A stretch of DNA of 64,000 nucleotides from RPQJ01 sp963762315 (GCA_963762315.1 CAVXKO010000005.1:599868-663867), one strand, 5' to 3'. Shown: positions 17,362-26,279, counted from the first letter of the stretch. The notes: generated from the letters alone by a model not told the origin. A program made the numbers and translations.

Positions 17362-19479
17362 ATGACGAATACGCTCAAAGAATGGCTGGCGAGCCTGCGA
17401 CGCCTGGCGGCCGGCCCGAAGTCGCTGGAGCGTTCGCTGGCCTTCACGGTCGGCGGGCTGCTGCTGGCCGCCATCGTCGTGCTCGCCTTCAGTGCGGTGA
17501 GCCTGCTGCGCAAGCAGGCCGAGCAACAGGCGCTCTCCCGGGTGCAGCTCGCGGGGGTTGCCGCTCGCGAGGAAGTGCGCCGCATCGGCGAGGACACGCT
17601 CACCGCGGCCCGGGTGCTTGCGGCGCGACCCGCCCTGCAGCGCTTGATCCGCGAGGGCAATCGCGAGCAACTCGAGCTCGTGCTGCACCGTTCCTGCGAC
17701 GCCGCTGCCTTGAGCGCCTGCGCCGTCGTCGTCGGGCCGGATGTCCTGCTCGGATCCACGCAGCCGGCCTTGAACTGGGCGCCACTGCTCGAGAGCGCGG
17801 CAGAGCAGGGTGAGCGCTTCATGCTTGCGCCGGCCGGGGTGCCGGACGGCCTGCTCGGCGCGACGGCAACCATTCCCAACCTCGTCGACACGCGCGTCGT
17901 GGTGCTGCGGTATTTCGACGCGAGGCTCGCGCGGTCGCTGACGGAAGCCGCCGGTATCGACGTCCGCCTCGTGCGGCTGTCCAAATGGCTCGACAACGTC
18001 GAGCCGACCTTCAAGGAACTGCATTCGACGGCGCTCACGAACGGCAGCACGTTCGCGGAGCGGATCGACGCGCTCGACTTGTACGCGTCGAGCACGCCGA
18101 TTGCCGCGTCGACGGGCGAGGGTGTCGCGCTGCTCGAGGCGCGCCTGCCCGCGTCGGGCGTCGACGGGGAAGTGGACGGTTTCGTGCGCCGCCTCGCGTG
18201 GACCGCGGTCATCCTGGGCTTGCTCGCCATTGCTGCGGCGCTGCTGCTGGCGCGGCGCATCGTCGGGCCCCTGCAGACGCTTGCGGAGTCCGCCGGGCGC
18301 CTCGGTCGCGGCGACTTCTCGACGTCCATCCCGGTTTCCGGCGGTCCAGAAACCGCGGCGCTCGCCCGCACCATGGAAGACATGCGGCGCAATCTCGTCG
18401 ACCTCAACGGCGCGCTGAGGCGCCGCGAAGCCGAGGCGCAGGCGATGCTGCGCGGCGTGGTGGAGGGCGTGTTCGCGGTCGATGGCGACCGGAACCTGCG
18501 CTACCTCAATCCGCAGGCCGAGCAGATGTTCGGGGTCTCGTCCAGCGACGCACTTGGGCAATTCTGCGGCGACGTCTTGAAGCCGTGCACCACGAAGGAC
18601 GGCAAGCGTCCGTGCGAGTCGGACTGCCCGATCGTGGCGGCGCGCAACCAGGGGTCGGCGCAGGCCACGGAGTTCCTGCCGAAGCCCGACGGCAGCAAGC
18701 GCACGGTCATCATCACCAGCGCGCGGATGGTCGACGGCCTGCAGGTGCAGGTGATGCGCGACGAAACCGATCTCGAGCTGGCTCGTCGTGCACGGGATTC
18801 GATCCTGGCGAACATCTCCCACGAGTTCCGCACGCCGCTTGCGGCGCAGCTCGCGTCGCTCGAACTGCTGCAGGACAACCTGCAGGAGATGCCGCGCGAG
18901 CAGCTGCAGGAACTCGTCGCCTCGCTGCAACGAGGCACGCTGCGGCTCACGAGGCTGATCGACAACCTGCTCGAGAGCGTGCGCATCGAGTCCGGGCAGC
19001 TCGGCATCCGCTCGCAGCGGGTAGCGCTCGAGGATGTCGTCCGCGACGCGGGCGAGCTGGTCGACGGCCTGCTGACGCAGCGCAACCAGTCGCTCGAGAT
19101 CGCGTTGCCGGAATTCCTGCCCGACGTGATGGGCGATGCGCCGCGGCTGACGCAGGTGTTCGTCAATCTGCTCGCCAACGCCAACAAGTTCGGGCCGGAA
19201 GGCAGCACCCTGCTCGTCTCGGGAGACATCGCCGGCGGCGAGGTGAACGTGTGGGTCGAGGACGAAGGCCCGGGAGTCGCCGATCCGGAGCGCGGCTCGA
19301 TCTTCGAACGCTTCTACCGCGCGGCCGACCAGGAGCCGGAGCCGCGCGGGCTCGGGCTCGGGCTCTGGATCGTGAAGTCCATCGTCGATCGCCACGGCGG
19401 TCGCGTTGCGGCGGCTCGCACGCGCGCCGGTCGCACGCGCTTCACCGTGACCTTGCCCGTGGCCGGTGAGGACGTATGA
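17362..19479 (+). CDS. Sensor histidine kinase with extracytoplasmic, HAMP and PAS domains
   Basis: A 705-residue membrane kinase. TM1 is at about 27-49. A periplasmic domain of about 230 residues follows, then TM2 near 280-298 and a HAMP linker. The PAS domain contains four cysteines (FCGDVLKPC, then KRPCESDCP, residues about 402-422). The kinase core has the H-box ISHEFRTPL near 487, N-box VNLLANANKF, G1 VWVEDEGPGV and G2 GLGLGLWIV. It autophosphorylates and passes phosphate to the regulator whose gene overlaps its end. Its position after cysW suggests that it senses sulfate or permease state, as PhoR does with Pst. The PAS cysteines could bind metal or respond to redox. The signal is inferred. 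Confidence 0.9.
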   Translation: MTNTLKEWLASLRRLAAGPKSLERSLAFTVGGLLLAAIVVLAFSAVSLLRKQAEQQALSRVQLAGVAAREEVRRIGEDTLTAARVLAARPALQRLIREGNREQLELVLHRSCDAAALSACAVVVGPDVLLGSTQPALNWAPLLESAAEQGERFMLAPAGVPDGLLGATATIPNLVDTRVVVLRYFDARLARSLTEAAGIDVRLVRLSKWLDNVEPTFKELHSTALTNGSTFAERIDALDLYASSTPIAASTGEGVALLEARLPASGVDGEVDGFVRRLAWTAVILGLLAIAAALLLARRIVGPLQTLAESAGRLGRGDFSTSIPVSGGPETAALARTMEDMRRNLVDLNGALRRREAEAQAMLRGVVEGVFAVDGDRNLRYLNPQAEQMFGVSSSDALGQFCGDVLKPCTTKDGKRPCESDCPIVAARNQGSAQATEFLPKPDGSKRTVIITSARMVDGLQVQVMRDETDLELARRARDSILANISHEFRTPLAAQLASLELLQDNLQEMPREQLQELVASLQRGTLRLTRLIDNLLESVRIESGQLGIRSQRVALEDVVRDAGELVDGLLTQRNQSLEIALPEFLPDVMGDAPRLTQVFVNLLANANKFGPEGSTLLVSGDIAGGEVNVWVEDEGPGVADPERGSIFERFYRAADQEPEPRGLGLGLWIVKSIVDRHGGRVAAARTRAGRTRFTVTLPVAGEDV

Positions 19480-20160
19480 AGATCCTCATCGTCGACGACG
19501 ATGCGGATCTCCTTTCATTGGTCGGCTTCGCGCTGACGCAGAGCGGCTACGTCGTCGTGAAGGCCGCCAACGCGCAGACCGCGATCCGGCAGTTCGCCGC
19601 GGAGTCGCCCGATCTTGCGATTCTCGACATCAACCTGCCGGACGGCAGCGGCTTCGACATCTGCAAGGCCATCCGCGAACACTCACGCATTCCAGTCATG
19701 ATGCTGACGGCGCGCGGCGAGGAAGAAGACCTCGTGCGCGCGCTCGACCTCGGCGCGGACGATTACCTCACCAAGCCGTTCAGCCCACGCACGCTGCTCG
19801 CGCGCGTGAAAGCGTTGCTGCGGCGCGCCGGCCTCGAATCCGGCGGCGCGGCGAGCGCGGGCCCGTTCAAGCTCGACCTCGAGGCGCATGCGCTGCAGGT
19901 CGGCGAGGCCGCGCCGGTGAAGCTCACCAAGCTCGAGACACGGCTGATGCAGATCCTCATCGCGAATGCCGGCCACGTGGTCAGCACGGAGCGCCTGCTG
20001 ACGCACGTGTGGGGACATCGTGGGAGCGGGGACCGGCAGCTGCTCAAGCAGCTCGTGCATCGGCTGCGCCAGAAGATCGAGGCCGATCCCGCCGCGCCGC
20101 AGATACCTGCAGACCGAGTCTGGTGCGGGCTATCGGTTGGACGCCGGCGCCGCCGGATAG
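19476..20160 (+). CDS. PhoB/OmpR-type response regulator (apparent C-terminal frameshift)
   Basis: The receiver domain starts MKILIVDDDADLL, with the phospho-acceptor aspartate in AILDINLPDG (about D51) and lysine in TKPF. The winged-helix DNA-binding domain runs through LTKLETRLMQILIANAGHVV and VHRLRQKIEADP. The frame is lost at about 20096-20100. Removing one base there restores RYLQTESGAGYRLDAGAAG and a TAG at 20158-20160, the standard end of OmpR/PhoB proteins. As written, the frame would instead run to 20270 with a non-native tail. Start and kinase stop overlap by 4 bases (ATGA). It is the likely controller of the two flanking promoters with the shared element. Confidence 0.88.
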
Positions 20161-20175
20161 CTGACGACGCCCAGG

Positions 20176-20193
20176 ACGTTCCGGCTGGAACGT
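20176..20193. repeat. Dispersed 18-bp palindrome, copy 1
   Basis: ACGTTCC-GGCT-GGAACGT lies in the 57-base gap between the convergent ends of the regulator gene and the ABC exporter gene. The same arms occur at 37949-37966 and 54592-54609. It may act as a hairpin between the two operons, but no U-tract follows on either strand. Confidence 0.75.
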
Positions 20194-20217
20194 TGCCGCG
20201 GCAATGTCAGCGACTTC

Positions 20218-22077
20218 TCAGCGGTATCCCTTCGCCTGCAGCTGGAACAGCTGCGCGTAATGCCCGTTGAGGGTCATCAGCTGCTCGTGACTGCCGCGCT
20301 CCAGGATCTGCCCGCCCTGGATCACCAGGATCTGGTCGGCCATGCGCACCGTCGAGAACCGATGCGAGATGAGGATCACCATCCGCGCCTTCGCCAGTTC
20401 GCGGAACTGCTCGAACACCTGCGCCTCGGCGCGCGCGTCCATCGCGGCCGTCGGCTCGTCGAGCACGAGGATGTCCGATTCCCCGCGCATGAACGCGCGT
20501 GACAGCGCGATCTTCTGCCACTGGCCCCCCGACAGCTCGCGCCCGTCCTTGAACCACTTGCCGAGCTGCGTCTGGTAGCCAGCGGGCAGCTCCTCGACGA
20601 ACGGGGCGGCCATGCCGAGGCTCGCCGCCTCGTGCCAGCGCACCTCGTCGTCGAAGTGCGTCACGTCGCCGGCGCCGATGTTCTCGCCCACCTTCAACTG
20701 GTAGCGCGCGAAGTCCTGGAAGATCACGCCGACGCGACGGCGCAGCGCCGCAGGGCTCCACTCCGCGAGATCGAGCCCGTCGAGCGTGATGCGGCCGCTC
20801 GACGGAGCATAAAGGCGCGTCAGCAGCTTGATCAGCGTGGTCTTGCCGGAGCCGTTCTCGCCGACGAGCGCGAGGCTCTCGCCCGGACGCAGCTGGAAGC
20901 TCACGTCGCTGACGGCGGGCTCGGTGGCGCCCGGATACGTGAAGCTCACGTGATCGAACTTCACACCATCGGACGGTTGCGGTCCGGCCGTTGCCGTACC
21001 GCCGGCGTCATCGACCGGCGTGTCGAGGTAGTCGTACAAGGTGGAGAGATACAGGTTGTCTTCGTACATGCCGCCGATCGCGGAGAGGATCGACGACACC
21101 GCCGACTGCCCTTGTCGGAACAGGAGCACGTACATGGTCATCTCGCCGAGCGTGATACGGCCGCGAACCGCGCTTACGGCAATCCACGCGTACGCCGCGT
21201 AGAACGCGGCCGTGCTGATCAGCCCGAGAAAGAATCCCCAGGTGTCGCGCCGGATCGTGAGCCGGCGATCTTCCTTGAACACCTTCTGGAATATCGAGCG
21301 GTAGCGCTTGAGCAGCAGCGGGCCGAGGTCGAAGAGCTTCACTTCCTTCGCGTGGTCTTCGCGCGCCAGCACCGTCTCGAGGTACATCTGCATGCGCGTC
21401 TCGGGCGAGCGCCAGCGGAACAGCCGGAAAGCATCGCCCGAGAACTTCGCTTCGGCGATGAACGACGGCAGGCCCGCGAGCAGCAGCACCGCGACGGCCC
21501 ACGGCGAGAACTGCACCAGCAACGTGCCGAAGCTGAGCAGGGCGATGCCGTTCTGCACGAGCCCGAAGCTGCGCATGACCAGCGACAAAGGACGGCTCGA
21601 GGCCTCGCGTCGCGCGCGCGTCAGCTTGTCGTAGAACTCCGAATCCTCGAAGTGGCGCAGCTCGAGCGTCAGCGCCTTCTCGAGGATCATCTCGTTGACG
21701 CGCTGGCCGAGTTGCGCGCGGAGCAGCGACTGGCAGGTGGAGAGTCCGCGCTGCGTGGCCGCCGTCAGCGCCACGAGCACGCCTTCGAGCGCGACGTAAC
21801 CGAGCACCGTCGTCAGGTCCGTCCCGCCCGAGGCCTGCGCCCCGATGGCGGCCACCACAGCGTCGACGATGCGCGCGCCGATGAACGCGATGGCCGCCGG
21901 CAGGACGCCGGCGAGCACCGTCAGCAGTGCCAGCGAGATCGTGAGCCGGCGGCTCGTGGCCCAGACCAGATCGAGCGCCTGGCGCGTGTACTGGAACACT
22001 TCAGGCAGGGCCCGCAGCGTGGCCATGGCGCCTGAGCCCGGCGTGGAGGAGGGGTTCAGCCTGCGGCCAGCGACCAT
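20218..22077 (-). CDS. ABC exporter, fused membrane and ATPase domains
   Basis: A 619-residue half-transporter of the MsbA/MdlB type. A six-helix membrane domain covers roughly residues 30-340. The nucleotide-binding domain has Walker A GENGSGKTT, signature LSGGQWQK, Walker B ILVLDEPTAAMD and H-loop ISHRFST. Membrane-domain segments such as KEVKLFDLGPLLLKRYR are typical of exporters with unknown substrates. It begins 21 bases after the lipoprotein sbp stop and is last in the porin-sbp-sbp operon, which links export of something to sulfate supply. An alternative start is the ATG at 22026. The substrate cannot be told from sequence. Confidence 0.85.
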   Translation of the reverse strand: MVAGRRLNPSSTPGSGAMATLRALPEVFQYTRQALDLVWATSRRLTISLALLTVLAGVLPAAIAFIGARIVDAVVAAIGAQASGGTDLTTVLGYVALEGVLVALTAATQRGLSTCQSLLRAQLGQRVNEMILEKALTLELRHFEDSEFYDKLTRARREASSRPLSLVMRSFGLVQNGIALLSFGTLLVQFSPWAVAVLLLAGLPSFIAEAKFSGDAFRLFRWRSPETRMQMYLETVLAREDHAKEVKLFDLGPLLLKRYRSIFQKVFKEDRRLTIRRDTWGFFLGLISTAAFYAAYAWIAVSAVRGRITLGEMTMYVLLFRQGQSAVSSILSAIGGMYEDNLYLSTLYDYLDTPVDDAGGTATAGPQPSDGVKFDHVSFTYPGATEPAVSDVSFQLRPGESLALVGENGSGKTTLIKLLTRLYAPSSGRITLDGLDLAEWSPAALRRRVGVIFQDFARYQLKVGENIGAGDVTHFDDEVRWHEAASLGMAAPFVEELPAGYQTQLGKWFKDGRELSGGQWQKIALSRAFMRGESDILVLDEPTAAMDARAEAQVFEQFRELAKARMVILISHRFSTVRMADQILVIQGGQILERGSHEQLMTLNGHYAQLFQLQAKGYR

Positions 22078-22098
22078 CCGCTCACCGTGTCGCGCGCC

Positions 22099-23121
22099 TC
22101 AGTGGGCATAGATGCGGTCGAAGACGCCGTCGTCGTCGAAGTGCGTGGCCTGCGCCTCCGCCCAGCCGCCGAAGTCGGCAATCGTCACCAGCTGGCCGAC
22201 CGGCGGAAACACGTCCGCATGCCGCGCCGCGACGGCAGGGTCCCGCGGCCGGAAGTAATGCTTCGCGACGATCTCCTGGCCTTCCGGGGAATACAGGTAT
22301 TCGAGATAGGCGCGCGCCACGTCGGACGTCTCGCGCCGCAATGCCACCTTGTCTACGACGGCGACCGGCGGCTCCGCCACGATGCTGACCGACGGCACCA
22401 CGATCTCGAGCCCGCCTCTCTCGAGGTCGCGGCTCGCGATGAGCGCCTCGTTTTCCCAGGAGATCAGCACGTCGCCGATGCCGCGCTGCGCGAACGTCGT
22501 CAGCGCGCCCCGGGCGCCCGTGTCGAGCACCGGCACGTTCTGGTAAAGCTTGCGCATGTATCGTTCGGCCGTGGCCGGACTGCCGCCCGGCTGCTTCAGC
22601 GCCCAGGCCCAGGCCGCGAGATAGTTCCAGCGCGCGCCGCCCGAGGTCTTCGGGTTCGGGGTGATCACGGACACGCCCGGCTTCACGAGGTCGCCCCAGT
22701 CCTGGATGCCCTTGGGATTGCCCTTGCGCACCAGGAACACGATCGTCGACGTGTACGGCGCGCTGTTGTCCGGCAGGCGCGTCTGCCAGTTCGCGGGCAG
22801 CAGCTTGCCCTTCGTGGCGATCGCGTCGATGTCGTAGCCGAGTGCGAGCGTGACGACGTCCGCCGGCAGGCCGTCGATCACCGTGCGCGCCTGCTTGCCC
22901 GAGCCGCCGTGCGACTGGTGCAGCACCACCGTCTGGCCGGTCTTCTCCTTCCAGTGCTTCGCGAACACGGCGTCGTAGTCCGTGTACAGCTCACGCGTGG
23001 CGTCGTACGAGACGTTGAGCAGGTGGACGGTGCCGCTCGTGCTGTTGCTGCAGGCGGCCGCAACGATCGAGACGGCGACCAGGATCGCCAGCCGCTTAAG
23101 CACGTGATGCAACCCGATCAC
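22099..23121 (-). CDS. sbp: Sulfate-binding lipoprotein, Sbp family (copy 1)
   Basis: 340 residues from a GTG at 23121 preceded by a GGGAG ribosome site. The N-terminus is a lipoprotein signal (AVSIVAAACSNSTSG), so this copy is membrane-anchored. The mature part is close to E. coli Sbp: LLNVSYDATRELY, QSHGGSGKQARTVIDGLPAD, PYTSTIVFLVRKGNPK and SGGARWNYLAAWAWAL, which hold the sulfate-contacting residues, then the ending FGGWAEAQ. It captures sulfate for CysTWA. It is a tandem paralogue of the soluble copy at 23249-24262, with long identical stretches. GTG and TTG alternatives exist a few codons downstream. Confidence 0.9.
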   Translation of the reverse strand: MIGLHHVLKRLAILVAVSIVAAACSNSTSGTVHLLNVSYDATRELYTDYDAVFAKHWKEKTGQTVVLHQSHGGSGKQARTVIDGLPADVVTLALGYDIDAIATKGKLLPANWQTRLPDNSAPYTSTIVFLVRKGNPKGIQDWGDLVKPGVSVITPNPKTSGGARWNYLAAWAWALKQPGGSPATAERYMRKLYQNVPVLDTGARGALTTFAQRGIGDVLISWENEALIASRDLERGGLEIVVPSVSIVAEPPVAVVDKVALRRETSDVARAYLEYLYSPEGQEIVAKHYFRPRDPAVAARHADVFPPVGQLVTIADFGGWAEAQATHFDDDGVFDRIYAH

Positions 23122-23248
23122 CCGACTCCCGCCAAGAAATATGAACCACCGTTGCGGAAGTTCCGCAGCGCGCATGGTAGCGCGCCGGTGGTTCGAGCGG
23201 GGGTCCGTGCGACGACTCGTCCCTGAGTCGCCGCCGGCGGTGAGTGGA

Positions 23249-24262
23249 TCAGCGGGCGTAGATCTTGTCGAAGAGGCCGCCGTCGGCGAAGTGCGTGGCC
23301 TGGGCCTTGCCCCAGCCGCCGAAGTCCGCAATCGTCACCAGGGCCGGGATCTTCGGGAACACGTTCGCGTACTTCGCGGCCACTTCGGGGTCGCGCGGAC
23401 GGTAGTAGTGCTTCGCGACGATTTCCTGGCCGGGTTTCGAGTACAGGTACTCGAGGTAGGCGCGGGCCGTGTCCGTCGTGCCGCGGCGCAGGGCCACCTT
23501 GTCGACGACGGCGACCGGAGGCTCGGCGAGGATGCTCACCGACGGCACGACGATCTGGAACTTGTCCTTGTCGAGGTCCTTGGTGGCGAGGAACGCCTCG
23601 TTCTCCCACGAGATCAGCACGTCGCCGATGCCGCGCTGCGCGAACGTCGTGAGCGAGCCGCGCGCGCCCGTGTCGAGCACCGGCACGTTCCTGTAGAGCT
23701 TGCCAATGTACGCCTCGGCCGTGGCCGGACTGCCGCCCGGCTGCTTCAGCGCCCACGCCCAGGCCGCGAGGTAGTTCCAGCGCGCGCCGCCCGAAGTCTT
23801 CGGATTCGGCGTGATGACCGACACGCCGGGCTTCGCGAGATCGCCCCAGTCCTTGATGCCCTTGGGGTTGCCCTTGCGTACCAGGAACACGATCGTCGAC
23901 GTGTACGGCGAGCTGTTGTTCGGCAGGCGGGTCTGCCAGTTGGCCGGCAGCAGCTTGCCTTGCTGTGCGATCGCGTCGATGTCGTAAGCCAGCGCCAGCG
24001 TCACCACGTCCGCCGGCAGGCCGTCGATCACGGTGCGCGCCTGCTTGCCCGAGCCGCCGTGAGACTGGCGGACTGTGACGTCCTTGCCCGTCTTCTGCTT
24101 CCAGTACGTCGCGAAAGCCTTGTTGTAGTCCTCGTACAGTTCGCGCGTCGGGTCGTAGGACACGTTGAGCAGCTGCGTGTCCGCGCGCACCGCCGGCGCG
24201 GCCAGCGTCGTCGCGGCGAGTGCAGCGAGCGCGAGCAGCTTGAAGATCCGGTTCGTCGTCAT
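23249..24262 (-). CDS. sbp: Periplasmic sulfate-binding protein, Sbp family (copy 2)
   Basis: A 337-residue protein with a Sec signal peptide (KLLALAALAATTLAAPAVRA) and no lipobox, so it is a soluble periplasmic protein. LLNVSYDPTRELYEDYNKAF, RQSHGGSGKQARTVIDG and TPNPKTSGGARWNYLAAW match Sbp, and the sulfate-binding loop residues are present. It sits 12 bases upstream of the porin stop on the same strand, making porin-sbp2-sbp1-exporter one operon. The pair with copy 1 looks like a recent duplication in which one copy became a lipoprotein. Confidence 0.93.
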   Translation of the reverse strand: MTTNRIFKLLALAALAATTLAAPAVRADTQLLNVSYDPTRELYEDYNKAFATYWKQKTGKDVTVRQSHGGSGKQARTVIDGLPADVVTLALAYDIDAIAQQGKLLPANWQTRLPNNSSPYTSTIVFLVRKGNPKGIKDWGDLAKPGVSVITPNPKTSGGARWNYLAAWAWALKQPGGSPATAEAYIGKLYRNVPVLDTGARGSLTTFAQRGIGDVLISWENEAFLATKDLDKDKFQIVVPSVSILAEPPVAVVDKVALRRGTTDTARAYLEYLYSKPGQEIVAKHYYRPRDPEVAAKYANVFPKIPALVTIADFGGWGKAQATHFADGGLFDKIYAR

Positions 24263-24274
24263 GCCATTTCTCCG

Positions 24275-25690
24275 TCAGAAGCCGAGTGCAAAGCGGGTGA
24301 GGAAGACCTTTTCGTCGTCACGGTCCTCGCCGGCGGGGGCGCCGCCGTCGAAGCTCGTCTGCTCGTAGTCGAGCACCCACTTCAGGTTTTCGTTGAAGTA
24401 CCAGTTGAGACCCACGCCGTACGCACTGGCCTTGCGAGCCGAGACAGCCGGATCCGCGAAAGAGGCCGCGCCGCCCACGAAGGCATCGTCGTCGGGATCG
24501 AGCACATGGTAGCGCGCCACCAGTTCGAAGGCGCCCCAGGTATGGTTGTCCAGGGAGAACACGTTGTTCGGTTTGAAGCCACGGAAACTCTCCTCTTCGC
24601 CGGTCAGGAACCACGAGGCCTGGATCTGCCACGCGGACGTGTCGAGGGTGTCGGTGCGCCGCCCGGCCGTCGTCGTCCGGGCGACGTCCTGCGAAACCTC
24701 CGTGTACTCGCCGAGCAGGCCGAAGCGCCCGGCATACCAGTAGAACTGCGGCGCGAGGCGGGTGCGGGTGCCGTTGGCCAGCGTCGGCGTGGCTGTGCCG
24801 CCGCGGTAGCTGAAGAACGTCGACTGTGCGGGCGTGCGGTAAGACGCCACGAGTGGCTGCGCGGTCGTGCCGTCGAACGAGCCGTACGTGCCTGCGATGC
24901 CGATGCCGAGGCCGCGCAGCGCGAAGCTCTCGCTCTCGCCGAAAGGCAGCGCGAACAGGCGCGCCGACCATTCCTTGCCGCTGTTGGTGTCCACGTCGGC
25001 GAACGTCTCGGTGCTGCCGCCGTCGTTGACTCCGTTGGTCCAGGCCACCGCGTAGTTCAGCCGGTCGCCCAGCAGGTTGCCGCCCACCTGCAGGCCCATG
25101 TCGCGATTCGGCGCGAGGCTGGTGGGGAACGCGCGGGCGACGAATCGGATGTCGTTGGCCGACTGCAGTCGCTCGAGGCCGACCGGGGCCTTGAACTTGC
25201 CGGCCGTGACCTGGAACTGCGGCTTGAAGCGCGCCGTCACGTAGGCGTCCTGGATGATCGTGCGCCCCTGGCCGAAATCCGGCATGAACTTGAAGTCGTA
25301 GATGCCGCCGACGGTGCCCTCGAGGATCGGGCGCACGCGCGTGGCCTGCCACGTGTCCTTGAGGCCGTTCGGGTCGTCGCTCTCGAAGAAGCGTCCGTCG
25401 AAGTGCAGCGTGCCGCGCAGCTTGATCTGGTTCTGGCCGTCGGGCGACGCGAAGTTGAAGCCCTTCGGGCTCGCTTTCACGACCGGCGTGGTCGTCTTGG
25501 CCGTCGCCGCGGCCTCGTCCTGGATCTCGAGCTTGCGCTCGAGCACGAGGATCTTCTGTTCCTGTTCCTCGATGCGCTGCAGGAGGTCCTGGATGGTGGG
25601 CTCGGCCTGCTGGGCCTGCGCGGCGCAAAGGGGTAACAGGACGGCGGCAGCGAGGATCGCGCTACGCCGACGGTTCGAGGGCAGGGACAT
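24275..25690 (-). CDS. Anion-selective porin of the OprO/OprP family
   Basis: A 471-residue outer-membrane protein. It has a signal peptide (LAAAVLLPLCAAQA), then a short coiled-coil (IQDLLQRIEEQEQKILVLER) of the kind that trimerises OprP-like porins. A 16-strand-type barrel follows, with RPILEGTVGGIYDFKFMPDFG and a terminal aromatic residue (RFALGF). The family forms channels for phosphate or other oxyanions. Placement ahead of two sulfate-binding protein genes makes sulfate the likely cargo here. The ATG at 25690 has a GGGAGAA ribosome site. It is the first gene of the minus operon behind the shared promoter element. Confidence 0.88.
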   Translation of the reverse strand: MSLPSNRRRSAILAAAVLLPLCAAQAQQAEPTIQDLLQRIEEQEQKILVLERKLEIQDEAAATAKTTTPVVKASPKGFNFASPDGQNQIKLRGTLHFDGRFFESDDPNGLKDTWQATRVRPILEGTVGGIYDFKFMPDFGQGRTIIQDAYVTARFKPQFQVTAGKFKAPVGLERLQSANDIRFVARAFPTSLAPNRDMGLQVGGNLLGDRLNYAVAWTNGVNDGGSTETFADVDTNSGKEWSARLFALPFGESESFALRGLGIGIAGTYGSFDGTTAQPLVASYRTPAQSTFFSYRGGTATPTLANGTRTRLAPQFYWYAGRFGLLGEYTEVSQDVARTTTAGRRTDTLDTSAWQIQASWFLTGEEESFRGFKPNNVFSLDNHTWGAFELVARYHVLDPDDDAFVGGAASFADPAVSARKASAYGVGLNWYFNENLKWVLDYEQTSFDGGAPAGEDRDDEKVFLTRFALGF

Positions 25691-25727
25691 CGTCGTTCTC
25701 CCGGAGCAATCCGTAACAGGAGAACGC

Positions 25728-25786
25728 AATGCTAGGCAGCGGCGGTTACACCGTCAGTCGAGATCCGGTGACAAAACGGTCACTTC
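25728..25786 (-). promoter_or_regulatory. Promoter/operator of the porin-sbp operon, shared with the cysA operon
   Basis: On the minus strand this reads GACCGTTTTGTCACC, eight variable bases, then CGACTGACGGTGTAACC and CCTAGCAT. It matches the cysA upstream block almost base for base in the same order and spacing. TTGTCA (25769-25774) and TGTAAC (25745-25750) form a -35/-10-like pair with an 18-base spacer. GTGAC and GTCAC also make an inverted repeat around CGTTTT. The porin ATG lies about 40 bases downstream. Confidence 0.7.
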
Positions 25787-25833
25787 ATCCGAACGATCGG
25801 CTATCTGCAAAGAATCGGGCCGCCGACCTGGTG

Positions 25834-26256
25834 TCACGGTGGCAGGGGCGACACAGCGGTGTTCTGTGACGCCGCGATCCGCCATCGGCCCTCGACTCGA
25901 ACCAGAACGTGCTTCAGCCGCGTGACGAGAACGCCGGGCTCCGTGGGCTGAATGCCGTTCGGCATGCTCGGCGCGCCCGTGACGCGGCAGTCGGTATCGA
26001 CGACTGCTGCGTCCAAGCCAAGACGGCGCACGCGTCGCACCGACATCGAAATGCGGCTGCCACGGAACGGTCCTGTGAAGATTCCTGCGTGACGCATCTG
26101 GCTGGCGAGTCGATCCTGCATCACGTCGCCGCGGATGTTGATGAAGTCACAGTCTTCCAGGCAGTCCCGCACCCACGCCTGCGCGTCGCCGGCGTTCCAC
26201 GCCTCCGCAAGGTGCTGCACGAGCGCGGCGATTTCCTGGTCTGATTCGGCGACCAT
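25834..26256 (-). CDS. SnoaL-like/DUF4440 protein
   Basis: 140 residues with the cone-shaped NTF2-like pattern: DQEIAALVQHLAEAWNAGDAQAWV at the start, DFINIRGDVMQDR in the middle and the ending LKHVLVRVEGRWRIAASQNTA. Members are small enzymes or ligand binders, and the SgcJ/EcaC subgroup looks nearest. No catalytic residue can be assigned with confidence. The ATG at 26256 has a GGGGGAG ribosome site. The gene lies 23 bases downstream of the tetR stop, so it may be co-transcribed with it. Confidence 0.7.
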   Translation of the reverse strand: MVAESDQEIAALVQHLAEAWNAGDAQAWVRDCLEDCDFINIRGDVMQDRLASQMRHAGIFTGPFRGSRISMSVRRVRRLGLDAAVVDTDCRVTGAPSMPNGIQPTEPGVLVTRLKHVLVRVEGRWRIAASQNTAVSPLPP

Positions 26257-26279
26257 GACGTTTCTCCCCCTGCACGAAG

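Larger units (their letters stand above)
22099..24262 (-). repeat. Tandem duplication of the sbp gene
   Basis: The two sbp genes share long near-identical nucleotide runs, for example around 22290-22700 and 23440-23850. Divergence is concentrated in the signal peptides and scattered third codon positions. The unit length is about 1.15 kb. Confidence 0.8.

Noticed and set aside
23141..25636. 831-codon plus-strand open frame opposite sbp and the porin gene
   Set aside because: It mirrors the codon structure of the sbp duplication and porin gene. It has no signal peptide or domain of its own.
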